Assembly (NCBI RefSeq): GCF_900129425.1
Contig: NZ_LT670817.1
Span: 4,402,001 to 4,466,000 of the forward strand
DNA from: Bradyrhizobium erythrophlei
Lineage (GTDB): Bacteria; Pseudomonadota; Alphaproteobacteria; Rhizobiales; Xanthobacteraceae
DNA length: 64,000 nucleotides
Direction: 5' to 3'
Position 1 is the stretch's first letter, and every line of letters starts with the position of its first letter. Positions 8,771 through 18,041 of the stretch are shown in pieces. The translations under genes were made by a program, and so were the position numbers. The notes under the pieces are model-generated. The model saw only the letters and a program-made list of their open reading frames with translations. It did no database searches and had not been told where the DNA came from.

Positions 8771-9222
8771 TATGGCCCTTGTGAAAACCTCAAGAATCGC
8801 GGGTTCAGCAGCAAAAACCCGGCGTTTGGATGTGAGCCCCCCGGCACCCCTGCGAGTTCCAAAGACGAGGGCTCTGAAACCAGGAAAGGGTCTGAGCACG
8901 GACAAGGTGTCCGAGCGGGTGGCGGCGGCTACCGAAGAGCTCGCGAGCGGGCTGACCCAGGCTTCGGCGGCGGCGGAAGAGCTTCGCCGATCCATGGAAC
9001 AAATAGCCACGGGGGCCGACGAGGCCGCCGGCGGCGTCTCAAGAGCAGTTGGCGGCGATCAAGCAGGTCACGGCGAACCCGACCACAGCCAGAGGAGAAG
9101 CCGATAGCTCGCGGCGGAGAACCGAGGCTGCGCAGGTGCTGCTGGCCGAAACGAGTGCTCAGATCGGCGCTTCGGTCCAGTCGATCGAGCGTAACTTGGC
9201 GCGCTCCAATGAAACAACTTAA
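8771..9222 (+). pseudogene. Truncated methyl-accepting chemotaxis protein
   Basis: Starts MALVKTSRIAGSAAKTRR and enters VSERVAAATEELASGLTQAS and AEELRRSMEQIATGADEAAG, the helical N-terminal part of a Bradyrhizobium-type chemotaxis receptor. One extra base near 9031-9036 shifts the frame; the other frame continues SQEQLAAIKQVTANPTTARG and ends SIERNLARSNETT at 9222. The long coiled signalling hairpin is missing, so this is a remnant of roughly 150 residues. Confidence 0.7.
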
Positions 9223-9285
9223 GTGCATCGAGCCTGCGACCCCCGTGGCTATCACGGCCGAATGCTGTGTATCGAGGAATAGGTA

Positions 9286-9651
9286 TTGACGGAATCCAAA
9301 CAGCGTCAGGTGTCGATCCTACTGGTTGAGGATGAAGCCTTGATTCGCATGATGATCGCGGGAATGGTGGAGGAACTGGGGCATTCGGTTGCCGGCGAAG
9401 CCGCCAATATCGCCGACGCCCTACGGTTAGCACGAACCGCCAATTTCGAAATCGCCATTCTCGATATCAATTTAGGCGGGTCGAAAATCGATCCAGTAGC
9501 AGCCGTTATTTATAGCCGCGGCTTGCCGTTTATATTTGCGAGCGGCTACGGCGCGGCAGGAGTTCCCGAAGCATTCCGCGATTGCCCCGTGCTACAGAAA
9601 CCATTCTTAATAGAGCGGCTCGGCGCGGCAATCAAAACCGCTTTGGAATGA
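9286..9651 (+). CDS. Single-domain response regulator
   Basis: A 121-residue receiver domain with no output domain. The acidic pocket is VEDE, the phospho-acceptor Asp lies in AILDINLGG, the Thr/Ser position in IFASGYG, and the conserved Lys in LQKPF. The start is a TTG at 9286. It may take phosphate from the HWE kinase at 3693, since that class often uses single-domain partners; the pairing is inference. Confidence 0.85.
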   Translation: MTESKQRQVSILLVEDEALIRMMIAGMVEELGHSVAGEAANIADALRLARTANFEIAILDINLGGSKIDPVAAVIYSRGLPFIFASGYGAAGVPEAFRDCPVLQKPFLIERLGAAIKTALE

Positions 9652-9773
9652 AGTTGGTAAGATTGTCGGACCTGATCGACAACGTCCTGGATTCGCGCGC
9701 GGACGGCCAAGCGCGGCATTACGTTGAACCCGGACGCCCCGATCGTTCATGACCCGCGACGCCGACCTCATAG

Positions 9774-10796
9774 CTATTCCGCTGCTTCAAGTTTCGATGG
9801 GCTCGCCGCTTCCCGTATAGCCAACATCACCTGATCCGTGGCCGTCTGCTGGATCATGTGACCGTTTCCGGGAACCCGATGAAACTTGCTCTGGGAAATC
9901 TCGGAATGCAGCCGGGCCGACTGCGTATCGATATCGATCAGCCTGTCTTGCTCGCCGGCAATGATGACAACCGGCATCTTCAAATCCGCATACTGATTGC
10001 GCAGCTTGAAGGCGTCCGGAATCATGAGCGCCGATTCCGCGGCGGATGCCCGGATCTGCGAAGGACGAAGGGCCATTTCCTTTGGAAATGCTTCAAACTT
10101 CTTCGGCACAGATCTGGGACCAAAGATCTTTGCCATCATCAGCGGCCATATCGCGCGGCTAATCAACGGCGACAAGGAATGACTGAGGATGTCGCCGATG
10201 AGTGGCAAGGCCGGCGCACCCATCGCGATGACGTCGGGCCTTGCAGTGGGATAATAGTACCCCGAGGCGAGGACCAGTCCGCGGACCAGATCGGGATTTT
10301 TCAGGGCCAGTGCCACAGCAACCGACGCGCCCCATGAGTGTCCGAGAACGACGGTGCTTGAAACGTCGAGCCGCTTGAGCGCTTGTTTGATCAGTTCGGC
10401 CTGGGCGTCGGGCGACCATACGACGTTGCGCGGCCGGTCGCTGTGGCCGAAGCCGGGGCGATCGAAAACGATGACCCTGTAATTTTTTGCCGCGAGATCA
10501 ACTAGACCGCTGGATTCGAAATCCTGGATCATGCTGCCATTGCCGTGCAGCAGAACCAGCGGTTCGCCCGAGCCCCGTTCAACATAGTGAAGCCGAACGC
10601 CGTTCACATCAAAGAAGCGGCCAGTGGGCGGATTTTTATGCTCCGCTTTCTTCGCAAGATTACGATTGATCAAGGCCATTGCGGCCAGTGTCCCAATCGC
10701 AACCGCCGAAGCTACCGCGTAAGGACGCGCCTTTGCGTTGCGACGGTTAACGGGCATGGAAGAACGAAGGCGTCTAACAGGCTTCGCTGAGGTCAT
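9774..10796 (-). CDS. Alpha/beta hydrolase with N-terminal membrane anchor
   Basis: A 340-residue hydrolase. A hydrophobic stretch (about residues 25-44) anchors it, followed by the fold: LHGNGSMIQDF (oxyanion region), nucleophile Ser154 in GHSWG, acid Asp in AGEQDRLID and His in GNGHMIQQ. Substrate unknown; the closest families are epoxide-hydrolase or haloperoxidase-like esterases. The ATG at 10796 overlaps the stop of a small upstream frame (ATGA); an internal ATG at 10757 is an alternative. Confidence 0.85.
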   Translation of the reverse strand: MTSAKPVRRLRSSMPVNRRNAKARPYAVASAVAIGTLAAMALINRNLAKKAEHKNPPTGRFFDVNGVRLHYVERGSGEPLVLLHGNGSMIQDFESSGLVDLAAKNYRVIVFDRPGFGHSDRPRNVVWSPDAQAELIKQALKRLDVSSTVVLGHSWGASVAVALALKNPDLVRGLVLASGYYYPTARPDVIAMGAPALPLIGDILSHSLSPLISRAIWPLMMAKIFGPRSVPKKFEAFPKEMALRPSQIRASAAESALMIPDAFKLRNQYADLKMPVVIIAGEQDRLIDIDTQSARLHSEISQSKFHRVPGNGHMIQQTATDQVMLAIREAASPSKLEAAE

Positions 10797-10996
10797 GGAT
10801 TGCACTCGGGATTTGCGTGCACGAAATCCGGACGATCCTGGGAAATGTTGCAGCGCTGGGTAAACAAGCGATACACGGGTTCGTTCCGCGCGCTTGCAGT
10901 TCCCCGCAATCCGCCGATCACTGGCCGTGATCGCGACCGCGCGAGGCGAGCAGCCGGCCGCCGCCAGAACCAGAAGGACCTTCTCATCCGCGCCAC
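10793..10996 (-). CDS. Possible small protein coupled to the hydrolase
   Basis: A frame of up to 67 residues that ends SQDRPDFVHANPECNP. Its TGA overlaps the ATG of the alpha/beta hydrolase, an arrangement typical of coupled genes. The N-terminal part is Arg/Trp-rich and unlike a real protein, so a frameshift may separate it from its original start. Low confidence. Confidence 0.25.
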   Translation of the reverse strand: MARMRRSFWFWRRPAARLARSRSRPVIGGLRGTASARNEPVYRLFTQRCNISQDRPDFVHANPECNP

Positions 10997-11313
10997 AAAT
11001 CAAGGCGCGGGCAATCTCTTCCGGAGCTGGACCGTATTGCGGACGATTTTCCGCGCGATCGCGACGTCCGCCCCGGAGACGGTAATTGGAAACCTTGATC
11101 CGTGGCGAACGCGGCTTGATCTAAGTGCTGTACGCATGGCTCAAAGGATTGGACGCGCGAAACCATCCAACGCCCCACCAACCCCTCCGGTTCGTCGTTC
11201 ATCCGGACCTCAACGCGGCGAAACTATTCGCGGATGCAGGCGCTCAGCCCGGATCTTAAGCGGAACTCTCCTTCCTCGGTCGCGGTTAGAATTCGTTGGA
11301 GGAGTTTCTGGGC

Positions 11314-12435
11314 ATGGAAGCTAAACCTGACCGGCGTCCCAATCTCACTGGATGGAACCTTGCTGCGGCTCTTGGTCTGCTGGCTGCCGCTTTCCTGATA
11401 GAGCGCCTCGCGCCCCAGGAGAACCAGGGATTGTCAAAGCGGAAGACGAAGCGAGAGGCCTCTGCCCTCGGTCTGACGGCGGAGGGCAACGACCGTGGCC
11501 GTCTTGCGGCGTCGCCTTCAGAGATACCCGCGAAGGGATGGAAGGACATCCTGCTGCGCGTGTATTCCGACGTCGGGGACCATCGCATTCTGGCCTTGGC
11601 TGCCGGCATGACGTACTACAGCCTTCTTGCGATCTTTCCCGCCCTTGCGGCTCTTGTTGCGATCTACGGTCTGTTCTCGGACACCGGCACCATCGCAAAG
11701 CATCTCGACGAGGTGTCCGGATTCGTCCCGAGTGGCGCCATCGACGTGGCGCGCGAGCAGCTCACGCGTGTCGTGTCGAAGGGGAATCAGACCCTCGGTC
11801 TGACGTTCATCATTGGCCTTGCAGTATCGCTTTGGAGCGCGAACGCTGCGATGAAGTCCTTATTCGACACGTTGAACATCATTTACGGCGAGAACGAGAA
11901 GCGCGGTTTCCTTAAGCTCAATGCCATGTCCCTGGCATTTACTCTCGCGGCCATTGCGTTCGTTTTGGCCGCGCTCGGCGCCGTCGTCGTCTTACCCCTG
12001 GTCCTTAACTACCTTTGGCTCTCGGACTTCGCGGACCTTTTCGTTCGCCTTGTGCGATGGCCGGCCATGCTCCTCGTGGTGGCGCTGGCCCTCGCATGCA
12101 TCTATCGCTTCGGGCCGAGTCGTGAGGCTCCGCGCTGGAGATGGATCACGTGGGGCAGCCTAGCGGCCGCGATTCTTTGGCTCGGTGCCTCGGCGCTGTT
12201 CTCCTGGTACGCCGCGAATTTCGGCAAGTTCAATGAGACCTACGGTTCGCTGGGCGGAGCGATCGGGTTCATGACGTGGCTCTGGATTTCTGCAATTGTG
12301 ATCCTGTTCGGGGCCGAGCTCGATGCCGAGATGGAGCACCAGACCGCCCGAGACACCACAACGGGTTCGCCAAAGCCGATCGGCGTGCGAGGAGCGCACA
12401 TGGCCGATACGGTAGGGGCCTCGCAAGGCAGCTGA
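11314..12435 (+). CDS. YihY/BrkB-family membrane protein
   Basis: A 373-residue protein. A cytoplasmic N-terminus with one hydrophobic stretch (about 18-32) is followed by the YihY core: the ALAAGMTYYSLLAIFPALAA opening, LGLTFIIGLAVSLWSANAAM, and FNETYGSLGGAIGFMTWLW near the end, with about six membrane segments. GGAGGAG lies 9 bases before the ATG. The family was once labelled ribonuclease BN or virulence factor BrkB; it is a membrane protein of uncertain role. Confidence 0.9.
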   Translation: MEAKPDRRPNLTGWNLAAALGLLAAAFLIERLAPQENQGLSKRKTKREASALGLTAEGNDRGRLAASPSEIPAKGWKDILLRVYSDVGDHRILALAAGMTYYSLLAIFPALAALVAIYGLFSDTGTIAKHLDEVSGFVPSGAIDVAREQLTRVVSKGNQTLGLTFIIGLAVSLWSANAAMKSLFDTLNIIYGENEKRGFLKLNAMSLAFTLAAIAFVLAALGAVVVLPLVLNYLWLSDFADLFVRLVRWPAMLLVVALALACIYRFGPSREAPRWRWITWGSLAAAILWLGASALFSWYAANFGKFNETYGSLGGAIGFMTWLWISAIVILFGAELDAEMEHQTARDTTTGSPKPIGVRGAHMADTVGASQGS

Positions 12436-12439
12436 CATG

Positions 12440-12810
12440 CCGAACCTGCTGAAGATTCCGCAAGCTTGACTTCGAGCCGAAGCTGCGCGTGTTCCCGCTC
12501 GCAACGGCTCTACCGGGATCTCGGCGTCATCTCGCTTGCCGAGCTTAAGGCGGCCGCCAAAGACGACCGCATCCGTAGGGCCAAGGGCTGGGCGCGGCGC
12601 TGCAGACCAAGATCCTGCAGAACGTGGCCCATCGCCAAAAGTGGCGCGGCACGGCTCTACATGCACCGCGCCGCGGCCCTGCTCGAGCACGCGAAGCAGA
12701 CCCTCGAAAAAGGCGCAGCCCGAGTTCAAGCACCTAACCATCGCCGGCGGCTTCCGACGCGGCTGCGAGTTCGTCGCCGAACCAGGCTTCAGCATGACCT
12801 GTTTTGAATC
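12440..12810 (+). pseudogene. Remnant of PolX-type DNA polymerase
   Basis: Fragments of a family X polymerase (helix-hairpin-helix region) survive in shifting frames: NLLKIP; LYRDLGVISLAELKAAAKDD; MHRAAALLEHAKQTLEK; and EFKHLTIAGGFRRGCEFVAE. The order matches PolX proteins. Several frameshifts and the loss of both ends show it is dead. The following bases to 13006 carry nothing recognisable. Confidence 0.65.
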
Positions 12811-13006
12811 TGCTGGGGGCCCAAAAGTGGCCAGCGCGGGGTCTACTCGGCCGGTCGGGATCGTATCGGGATGGGGGGCGCGGTACGCAGGATTAAGCAC
12901 ACTCCGGGACGACTGCAACGGCCGGGAACTAGCGGTAGTTTACCTCGTTGGAACCTTAACCGCGCTCTGAAACATTGCCCGTTTTGGTCCAACAAGGGAG
13001 AGAGAT

Positions 13007-13171
13007 ATGGAGAAAAAGATCGCAGGATTTTTGGGCGCTGTGGGTGCGCTGGCGTCTCTCAACGCTGCGCGGGCCGCAACCCCATCCGATTCAACAGAAG
13101 CGCTAAAGGCTCGGTCCTACGCTGACTGGTTAGAACCGATTCCGAATGCAATGGCCGGCTGTGCTAAATAG
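13007..13171 (+). CDS. Small secreted protein, possibly truncated
   Basis: A 54-residue protein: signal peptide MEKKIAGFLGAVGALASLNA ending at AARA, then ARSYADWLEPIPNAMAGCAK. The YAD.LEPIPNA block is one I associate with somewhat longer Bradyrhizobium secreted proteins, so this copy may have lost its C-terminus. AGGGAGAGAG lies just upstream of the ATG. Confidence 0.55.
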   Translation: MEKKIAGFLGAVGALASLNAARAATPSDSTEALKARSYADWLEPIPNAMAGCAK

Positions 13172-13192
13172 AATCTCTGGAAGGACTTTCGG

Positions 13193-14200
13193 ATGTATCG
13201 CACATTACTCGCGCTCGTGTTGGCTTTGACTATTTCAGTGGCCGATGCCGCGGGACTTCTGAACACACAGGCCGTCGAAAGCGCAGCATTCACGGAAAAA
13301 CTTCCTTCGAAGGAAGTGGAGTCGCCACTTACGGTCAAAGTCGAGGTGCTGTTGGATCGTGCCCACTTTTCGCCCGGTGAAATTGATGGGAAATTGGGGG
13401 AAAACGTAGAAAAGGCAATAACAGCCTATTCCGAAGCGCATGGATTGACGGCAGGCGGGAATCTCACGGGCGAACTTTGGGCGATGCTGTCCGCAGATAC
13501 ACGCCCCGTGCTCACGGCTTATGTTTTGACAGAGAATGATCTCAAAGGACCATTTCTCAAAAAGATTCCTGCAAAGCTGGAGGACATGAAGGGCCTGAAA
13601 GCTATTAGGTACCGAAACGTTCGAGAAGCCCTTGCTGAGAAATTTCATATGAGCGAACGGCTTCTCGCGGTTCTCAATCCTCAGAGCAAATTCAATCGGG
13701 CGGGTGAAAAAATTGTAGCTCCAAACGTCATAGCGCACGAAACTGGCGAGACGAAGAGGTCGGTAGCAAAGATAGAAGTCGACAAACAAAGACAGACCGT
13801 CAAGGCATACAGCCAGTCAGGAGACTTGTTGGCGTTTTATCCCGCCACAGTGGGAAGCGAAGAAAAGCCTACACCCGACGGCACGCTCAAAATCATCTCA
13901 ATCGACGCGAATCCGACATATCGATACAATCCGGAATATAAATTTCGGGGCGTAAAATCGAAAAAGGCGTTTGTAATCGGACCAGGCCCCAACAATCCTG
14001 TCGGTAATGAATGGATTGGCCTGTCGAAAGAGGGTTATGGAATACACGGCACGCCGGAGCCGTCAAAGGTCAGCAAAGCGGAATCTCACGGCTGCATCAG
14101 GTTGACGAATTGGGATGCAGTTCAATTGGCTTCCATGGTTAAAAAAGGGGTCCCGGTCGAATTTGAAAACTCGCAAGCAAAAGGATCACACCAGCTCTAA
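13193..14200 (+). CDS. L,D-transpeptidase (YkuD) with peptidoglycan-binding region
   Basis: A 335-residue exported protein. A signal peptide (cleavage near VADA) is followed by a peptidoglycan-binding-like helical module (about 45-105) and a LysM-like linker. The C-terminal YkuD domain carries YGIHGTPEPS and the active site SHGCIRLTNWD with the catalytic cysteine. It would form or remodel 3-3 peptide cross-links in the cell wall. No cell-wall genes are adjacent. Confidence 0.9.
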   Translation: MYRTLLALVLALTISVADAAGLLNTQAVESAAFTEKLPSKEVESPLTVKVEVLLDRAHFSPGEIDGKLGENVEKAITAYSEAHGLTAGGNLTGELWAMLSADTRPVLTAYVLTENDLKGPFLKKIPAKLEDMKGLKAIRYRNVREALAEKFHMSERLLAVLNPQSKFNRAGEKIVAPNVIAHETGETKRSVAKIEVDKQRQTVKAYSQSGDLLAFYPATVGSEEKPTPDGTLKIISIDANPTYRYNPEYKFRGVKSKKAFVIGPGPNNPVGNEWIGLSKEGYGIHGTPEPSKVSKAESHGCIRLTNWDAVQLASMVKKGVPVEFENSQAKGSHQL

Positions 14201-14320
14201 CTCTGCTCGACCTGCCCGGACTTCCAGAAAGCTCCGGTTCCGCGATAATTGCTCGGATCTCGGGAACCTTTGACAACGTCTTTTCTTTTCTCTTCACATC
14301 AACAAAGAGAGGAGATTTTC

Positions 14321-14572
14321 ATGAAGTATGCTTTCGTGTTTGCTGCCCTGGCGGCGCTTTCATCCCCGGCTTTTGCTGAGGATGTCGGTGTTGGCGTCGG
14401 TGTGGGACCCGTTGGAGCAGGCGTGACCGTTGGCGCGGATCATCGGGATGTTGACCGCGAGCGGGATCGTACAGTTGTCAAGGAGCCTGAGCCGTCCGAG
14501 CGTACCACCGTGATCAAGAAGGATCATGATGACGGTACGCGCAGCAAGACCGTAATTCATGACCGCGACTAG
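14321..14572 (+). CDS. Small secreted Gly/Val- and charge-rich protein
   Basis: An 83-residue protein. The ATG at 14321 follows GAGAGGAG and begins a signal peptide (MKYAFVFAALAALSSPAFAE). The mature part opens with alternating Val-Gly, then a strongly charged tail ending VIHDRD. Function unknown; probably a periplasmic or envelope protein. A terminator follows immediately. Confidence 0.7.
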   Translation: MKYAFVFAALAALSSPAFAEDVGVGVGVGPVGAGVTVGADHRDVDRERDRTVVKEPEPSERTTVIKKDHDDGTRSKTVIHDRD

Positions 14573-14577
14573 AAAGG

Positions 14578-14611
14578 AAAGGCCCCGATCCAAACCATCG
14601 GGGCCTTTCTT
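14578..14611 (+). terminator. Rho-independent terminator
   Basis: AAAGGCCCCGAT, a 7-base loop, then ATCGGGGCCTTTCTT: a 12-bp stem, immediately after the stop codon of the preceding gene. Confidence 0.85.
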
Positions 14612-14708
14612 CATGTGAAGGCGAAGAATGGCGCTACTTGCAACCGGGTATCCGCAGACTGCGACGGCAAAACGCGGCGCTCGGAATCGATAGGCGAATC
14701 ATAAAAAC

Positions 14709-14984
14709 ATGGACGCGACTAATGTTAAAATTAATTTTGCGGCTCGTGCCGTTCTAAGAAAATGGCCGTCAGTAAACACCGAACGAATTAGCTCCACCGC
14801 AAGCACTGGTCCGTATTTGGTAGCTGATGGTACTCTCGATGAATGCATACGGCAGTTCCAATCCAAGCCTGCGTCCCAGCATCATCTGTACGAGATTCAC
14901 GCAGCTCCGCAGGACAATTTAGTGACCGCTATCTTGTCGGCCGAGCACATCATTGAACTCGGACGGCTACGGGATTTTCTATAG
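14709..14984 (+). CDS. Conserved small protein of unknown function
   Basis: A 91-residue soluble protein (MDATNVKINFAARAVLRKWP; ending ILSAEHIIELGRLRDFL). The C-terminal block HHLYEIHAAPQDNLVTAILS is one I associate with a family of small Bradyrhizobium proteins. No catalytic motif is visible. Confidence 0.6.
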   Translation: MDATNVKINFAARAVLRKWPSVNTERISSTASTGPYLVADGTLDECIRQFQSKPASQHHLYEIHAAPQDNLVTAILSAEHIIELGRLRDFL

Positions 14985-15047
14985 CGTCTTCTGACCGGCT
15001 AGGCTGTACTGGCAGACCCGGTACACCATGGCTCTGAAGCGTCGGCG

Positions 15048-15141
15048 GGGTTTCTATACAAGCTGCACGAACAATTCGGGACTCTTGGACTCGCGGCCGC
15101 AGCCTACAAATGCCGGCAGTGGTGGCGTTCGAGGATAGCTT
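15048..15141 (+). pseudogene. Fragment of a lytic murein transglycosylase
   Basis: GFLYKLHEQFGTLGLAAAAY followed, after a one-base shift, by NAGSGGVRG resembles the core of SLT-type lytic transglycosylases (FG..GLAAAAYNAG.G.V). Nothing else of the enzyme remains in 14985-15294. Confidence 0.4.
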
Positions 15142-15294
15142 TTGCGCCGCAGTCCCCTTTCCAAGCGAACCCTACTGAGGGAAAAAATTCGGCAACGAGA
15201 GCCGCGGTTGCGGGGAACTGGAGGGCCGACCGCACATTGTACCTGCATCGCGGCAAGACAGGCCACAGCCTTCCTAACTCAGAGCGGTTCACAG

Positions 15295-15687
15295 GTGCCC
15301 TTAATCCGTTACTTCGTCTTTGTCGGCAGCGCCCTCCTCGCGCTGCTGTTCCTAACGGACTGGTACTGGCCGACGAACGTCGGAGCCGTTTCTTTTAGAG
15401 ACCCGCAAGTGGACAAGTCGATCATCCGGCTGCACTCGGCGCAGCGATGGCCTGATCGTATCGTTCTGGATACCAGCCAACCGACCATCGTTCCTCCGCC
15501 CCAACAGACCGCCTGGAATGATATTCCGCCCAAACCGCTGGACGCGCAGGCGCAAATGCAAGTGCTCCCATCGAAACAAGCTGTCGCATCCGTCAAGTCG
15601 AAGCGGAGGGTTGCAAGAAGAGTTCAGCGGACCCGGGTAGCCGCAATTCCGGCCGCGCCGCACGAGCGGTTTTTCCCGAGCTGGTAA
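15295..15687 (+). CDS. Small single-pass membrane protein
   Basis: A 130-residue protein if the GTG at 15295 is used. That places a membrane segment at the very start (LIRYFVFVGSALLALLFLTD); the frame is open further upstream but without membrane-protein character. The rest is hydrophilic, with a basic C-terminus (KSKRRVARRVQRTRVAAIPA). Function unknown. Confidence 0.55.
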   Translation: MPLIRYFVFVGSALLALLFLTDWYWPTNVGAVSFRDPQVDKSIIRLHSAQRWPDRIVLDTSQPTIVPPPQQTAWNDIPPKPLDAQAQMQVLPSKQAVASVKSKRRVARRVQRTRVAAIPAAPHERFFPSW

Positions 15688-16170
15688 CCGTGGTGCGCAA
15701 AAAACCTCTGCTTGACGGGTTTACGCCATCAGAGACTCGACGGCCGCCGAATCGGTGACGGGGACGGCCGCCGACACGAGGCGGCCTCGGATGAGCCGAA
15801 ATCGATCGTCGAGGCCGCGTTGCCCGTCGTCGCAGATGCTGCCGCCCCGAAACATCGCTCGTGCAGGTGGACAAGCGAGCACCCCCGATCCGGTGCCAAA
15901 CGACGCCAAGGAGGCTGTGAGCTCCATCGAAATTCTCGACGGGTGCCTGGTAGCGGACATCTGCATCGACGCGATATCCGCTGTAAGCCGTCATCCGTCA
16001 CCCAAGACTTCCTTGGCATAGCCAATGTCGTTTAGCCGGGATTGGACCTGGTATGGAATGTGGCACGTGGCTGGGCGCGTCGCGATTTGCCGCAACGCCT
16101 CAAATTCAAAGGTCGGTTAGCTTCGGCGGAAGAATTTGGTCCATCCAAGTGAAACAACAACCGGTTAACG
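15688..16170. other. Intergenic stretch without a recognisable gene
   Basis: Open frames exist on both strands but are Arg/Pro/Ser-rich, lack ribosome sites and match nothing I know. Probably decayed sequence. Confidence 0.4.
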
Positions 16171-16347
16171 CTAGGCCCAGCGATCTTCTTCGTCTCGGGC
16201 CTGGTCAGTGTTCAAACGGTCGGCAACGTCTTCCGCGGTCTTCTTATCGCATGCTTCCGCGACAGGTTTGCCAGTGTCGGTAATAATTTCACTTTGCTTT
16301 GTGTGGACCGGGAAATCTTCCGGTTTTAACGCCTTCTGATCGGGCAT
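16171..16347 (-). CDS. Small acidic conserved protein
   Basis: A 58-residue protein: MPDQKALKPEDFPVHTKQSE then IITDTGKPVAEA and ending ARDEEDRWA. The LKPEDFPVHTKQ.EI..TGKPVAE core is one I associate with many short Bradyrhizobium proteins. It is soluble and charged; function unknown. GGAGAACC precedes the ATG. Confidence 0.7.
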   Translation of the reverse strand: MPDQKALKPEDFPVHTKQSEIITDTGKPVAEACDKKTAEDVADRLNTDQARDEEDRWA

Positions 16348-16395
16348 GGCCGGTTCTCCATTCGAGCGTTAATAGTGCGGCCGACTGACGCGTAA

Positions 16396-16575
16396 CTACT
16401 CCTCGCAAACAAATCGCTCGGAGCGAGAACACTCTTCACACCTGAATGTCGAGAAGTCCGGGCCTTTATCCCTGGCCTCATGCAGAACAATTACCATCGC
16501 GCAGCCGCACGCTGGGCAGGAGGGCAATTCCGCCGTAGCCAACGGGTAGAGCAGAAGATCCTGGTCTACATTCAT
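16396..16575 (-). CDS. Small zinc-ribbon protein
   Basis: A 59-residue protein, MNVDQDLLLYPLATAELPSC leading into CPACGCAM (about residues 20-26) and FRCEECSRSERFVCEE (residues 44-59). Two CxxC pairs some 25 residues apart make a zinc ribbon. It sits just upstream of the small acidic protein, with a 48-bp gap. Function unknown. Confidence 0.7.
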   Translation of the reverse strand: MNVDQDLLLYPLATAELPSCPACGCAMVIVLHEARDKGPDFSTFRCEECSRSERFVCEE

Positions 16576-16829
16576 GGCGTGACCTGACAGTCCGGAACCT
16601 CAACAAGCGGAATGCCGAATAGTTGCAGACTGAACATCGCCCAATGAAAAATGCCGCGCACGACGCCCGCGGAGGCCGTTCCAACCAAACCAAAGAGACG
16701 GCCCGAGGAGGCGGGCTGCGCCGGGCAGTCTAGGAACGGCGCAATTGCCTCGCGCCGCGATCACGGCAGCGGTGATCCGGGAAGCCCTGCCTGCGAGAGA
16801 GAATTACGTTGGCTTTGCTCTGAAGAACT

Positions 16830-18041
16830 CTAACCTGGTTGCTGTGGGAGTGAATTCTCGAGGAAGAAGCGCAGCATTTCCTTCGTTGCGTCCGGTCCCC
16901 GCGGATCCGTGTAGGAGCCCGCCGGACTGCCTCCTGACCATGCGTGGCCGGCACCGTGGATATTCCAGTGCTCCAGGATTTCGTGTCCGCCCGCGTCGGT
17001 ATGGGTCGTGCGGGTGTAGGCATGCCCTCCGGGTATCTGCCCGCGACGCACTTTTTTTTGCGTGCTCGTCGTACCGATGGCCTGTTCAAGAACTTGATCG
17101 CCATTGTCGGGATGCACAGTGGCGTCGCGGTCGCCGTGAAAAATGATTGCCGGGACAGGTGGCCCGTTGCTGGAAATGACCCTGCGACCGGGTCCGCCGC
17201 CTTGCCGCATGGCGGCAAATGCGGAGGGCATGTCAGTGGCGGCCCCGCAGGCGAGGCCGGAATGAATCCCGACCGCCGCATACAGATCGTTATAGGTTGC
17301 TCCCATGATTGCCGCAGCGGCCGCTCCGGCCGACAGTCCGCCGATATAGACGCGTTTTGGATCAACCGAATAGTCGCGCATGACCTGGCGCGTGATGCCC
17401 GCGATAAGCGAGGGCTCGCCTCCGCCGCGTTGTTGGTCGGCTGCGCGAAACCAGTTCCAGCATTTCGACTGGTTGGCGTCGCTGCGCTGTGCAGGATAGA
17501 CCACGAAGCACGTTTGTTCCTCTGCGATGAAGTTCATTCTCGTACCGGCGGCGAAATCGTCCGGCGACTGGGTGCAGCCGTGAAGCATCACGACCAAAGG
17601 AAGCGGCTGCCCCTGATAGCCACTCGGGACAAAGAGCTTGTAGGCGCGGCTTCCCGCCGGATTGCTGTAGGCGCCTTCGATGAACTTCGCGCCCTCCGGC
17701 ACGATGTCCGGCGTCGACGGCGGGGTGCGCTTTACGCCTCGCATTCCGAGCCAGGAGCCATCCTTTGCGCGATCGAATAACGGCTGGAGGCTGCGCGCTG
17801 GAGCCGATGTGGCCTGCGTCAGGTGCGCGCTATCGGTCTCCGCGACGTCATTAGCCTTCGCGTCGATGGTAGGCGGCTCGCGGCCTGGAAGGGAGATGCG
17901 CCCCGGGTTGCGCGATGTCGCGTCCGGCGCGCCCTCCCCGCGGAGCATGCGCTGAAGCAGCGCGGTGGCTTCGGCCAGTTGGCCCGCATGCGTCAGCCGT
18001 GTGGCTTCGCGAAATGTGTCCTGGTTCAGCATCGTCTTCAC
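16830..18041 (-). CDS. PHB depolymerase-family esterase
   Basis: A 403-residue protein of the LpqC/poly(3-hydroxybutyrate) depolymerase-type alpha/beta hydrolases. It has LVVMLHGCTQSPDDFAAGTR (oxyanion region), nucleophile Ser237 in GGLSAGAAAA, an Asp in IIFHGDRDATVHP and His near HGAGHAWSGG. No signal peptide is seen, so it probably acts inside the cell on granules or oligomers; this is inference. The GTG start overlaps the stop of the upstream regulator (GTGA), so the two are coupled. Confidence 0.88.
   Translation of the reverse strand: MKTMLNQDTFREATRLTHAGQLAEATALLQRMLRGEGAPDATSRNPGRISLPGREPPTIDAKANDVAETDSAHLTQATSAPARSLQPLFDRAKDGSWLGMRGVKRTPPSTPDIVPEGAKFIEGAYSNPAGSRAYKLFVPSGYQGQPLPLVVMLHGCTQSPDDFAAGTRMNFIAEEQTCFVVYPAQRSDANQSKCWNWFRAADQQRGGGEPSLIAGITRQVMRDYSVDPKRVYIGGLSAGAAAAAIMGATYNDLYAAVGIHSGLACGAATDMPSAFAAMRQGGGPGRRVISSNGPPVPAIIFHGDRDATVHPDNGDQVLEQAIGTTSTQKKVRRGQIPGGHAYTRTTHTDAGGHEILEHWNIHGAGHAWSGGSPAGSYTDPRGPDATKEMLRFFLENSLPQQPG

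Noticed and set aside
12160..12918. 252-codon minus-strand frame over the end of the YihY gene and the PolX remnant
   Set aside because: No domain and inconsistent with the PolX peptides seen on the plus strand.
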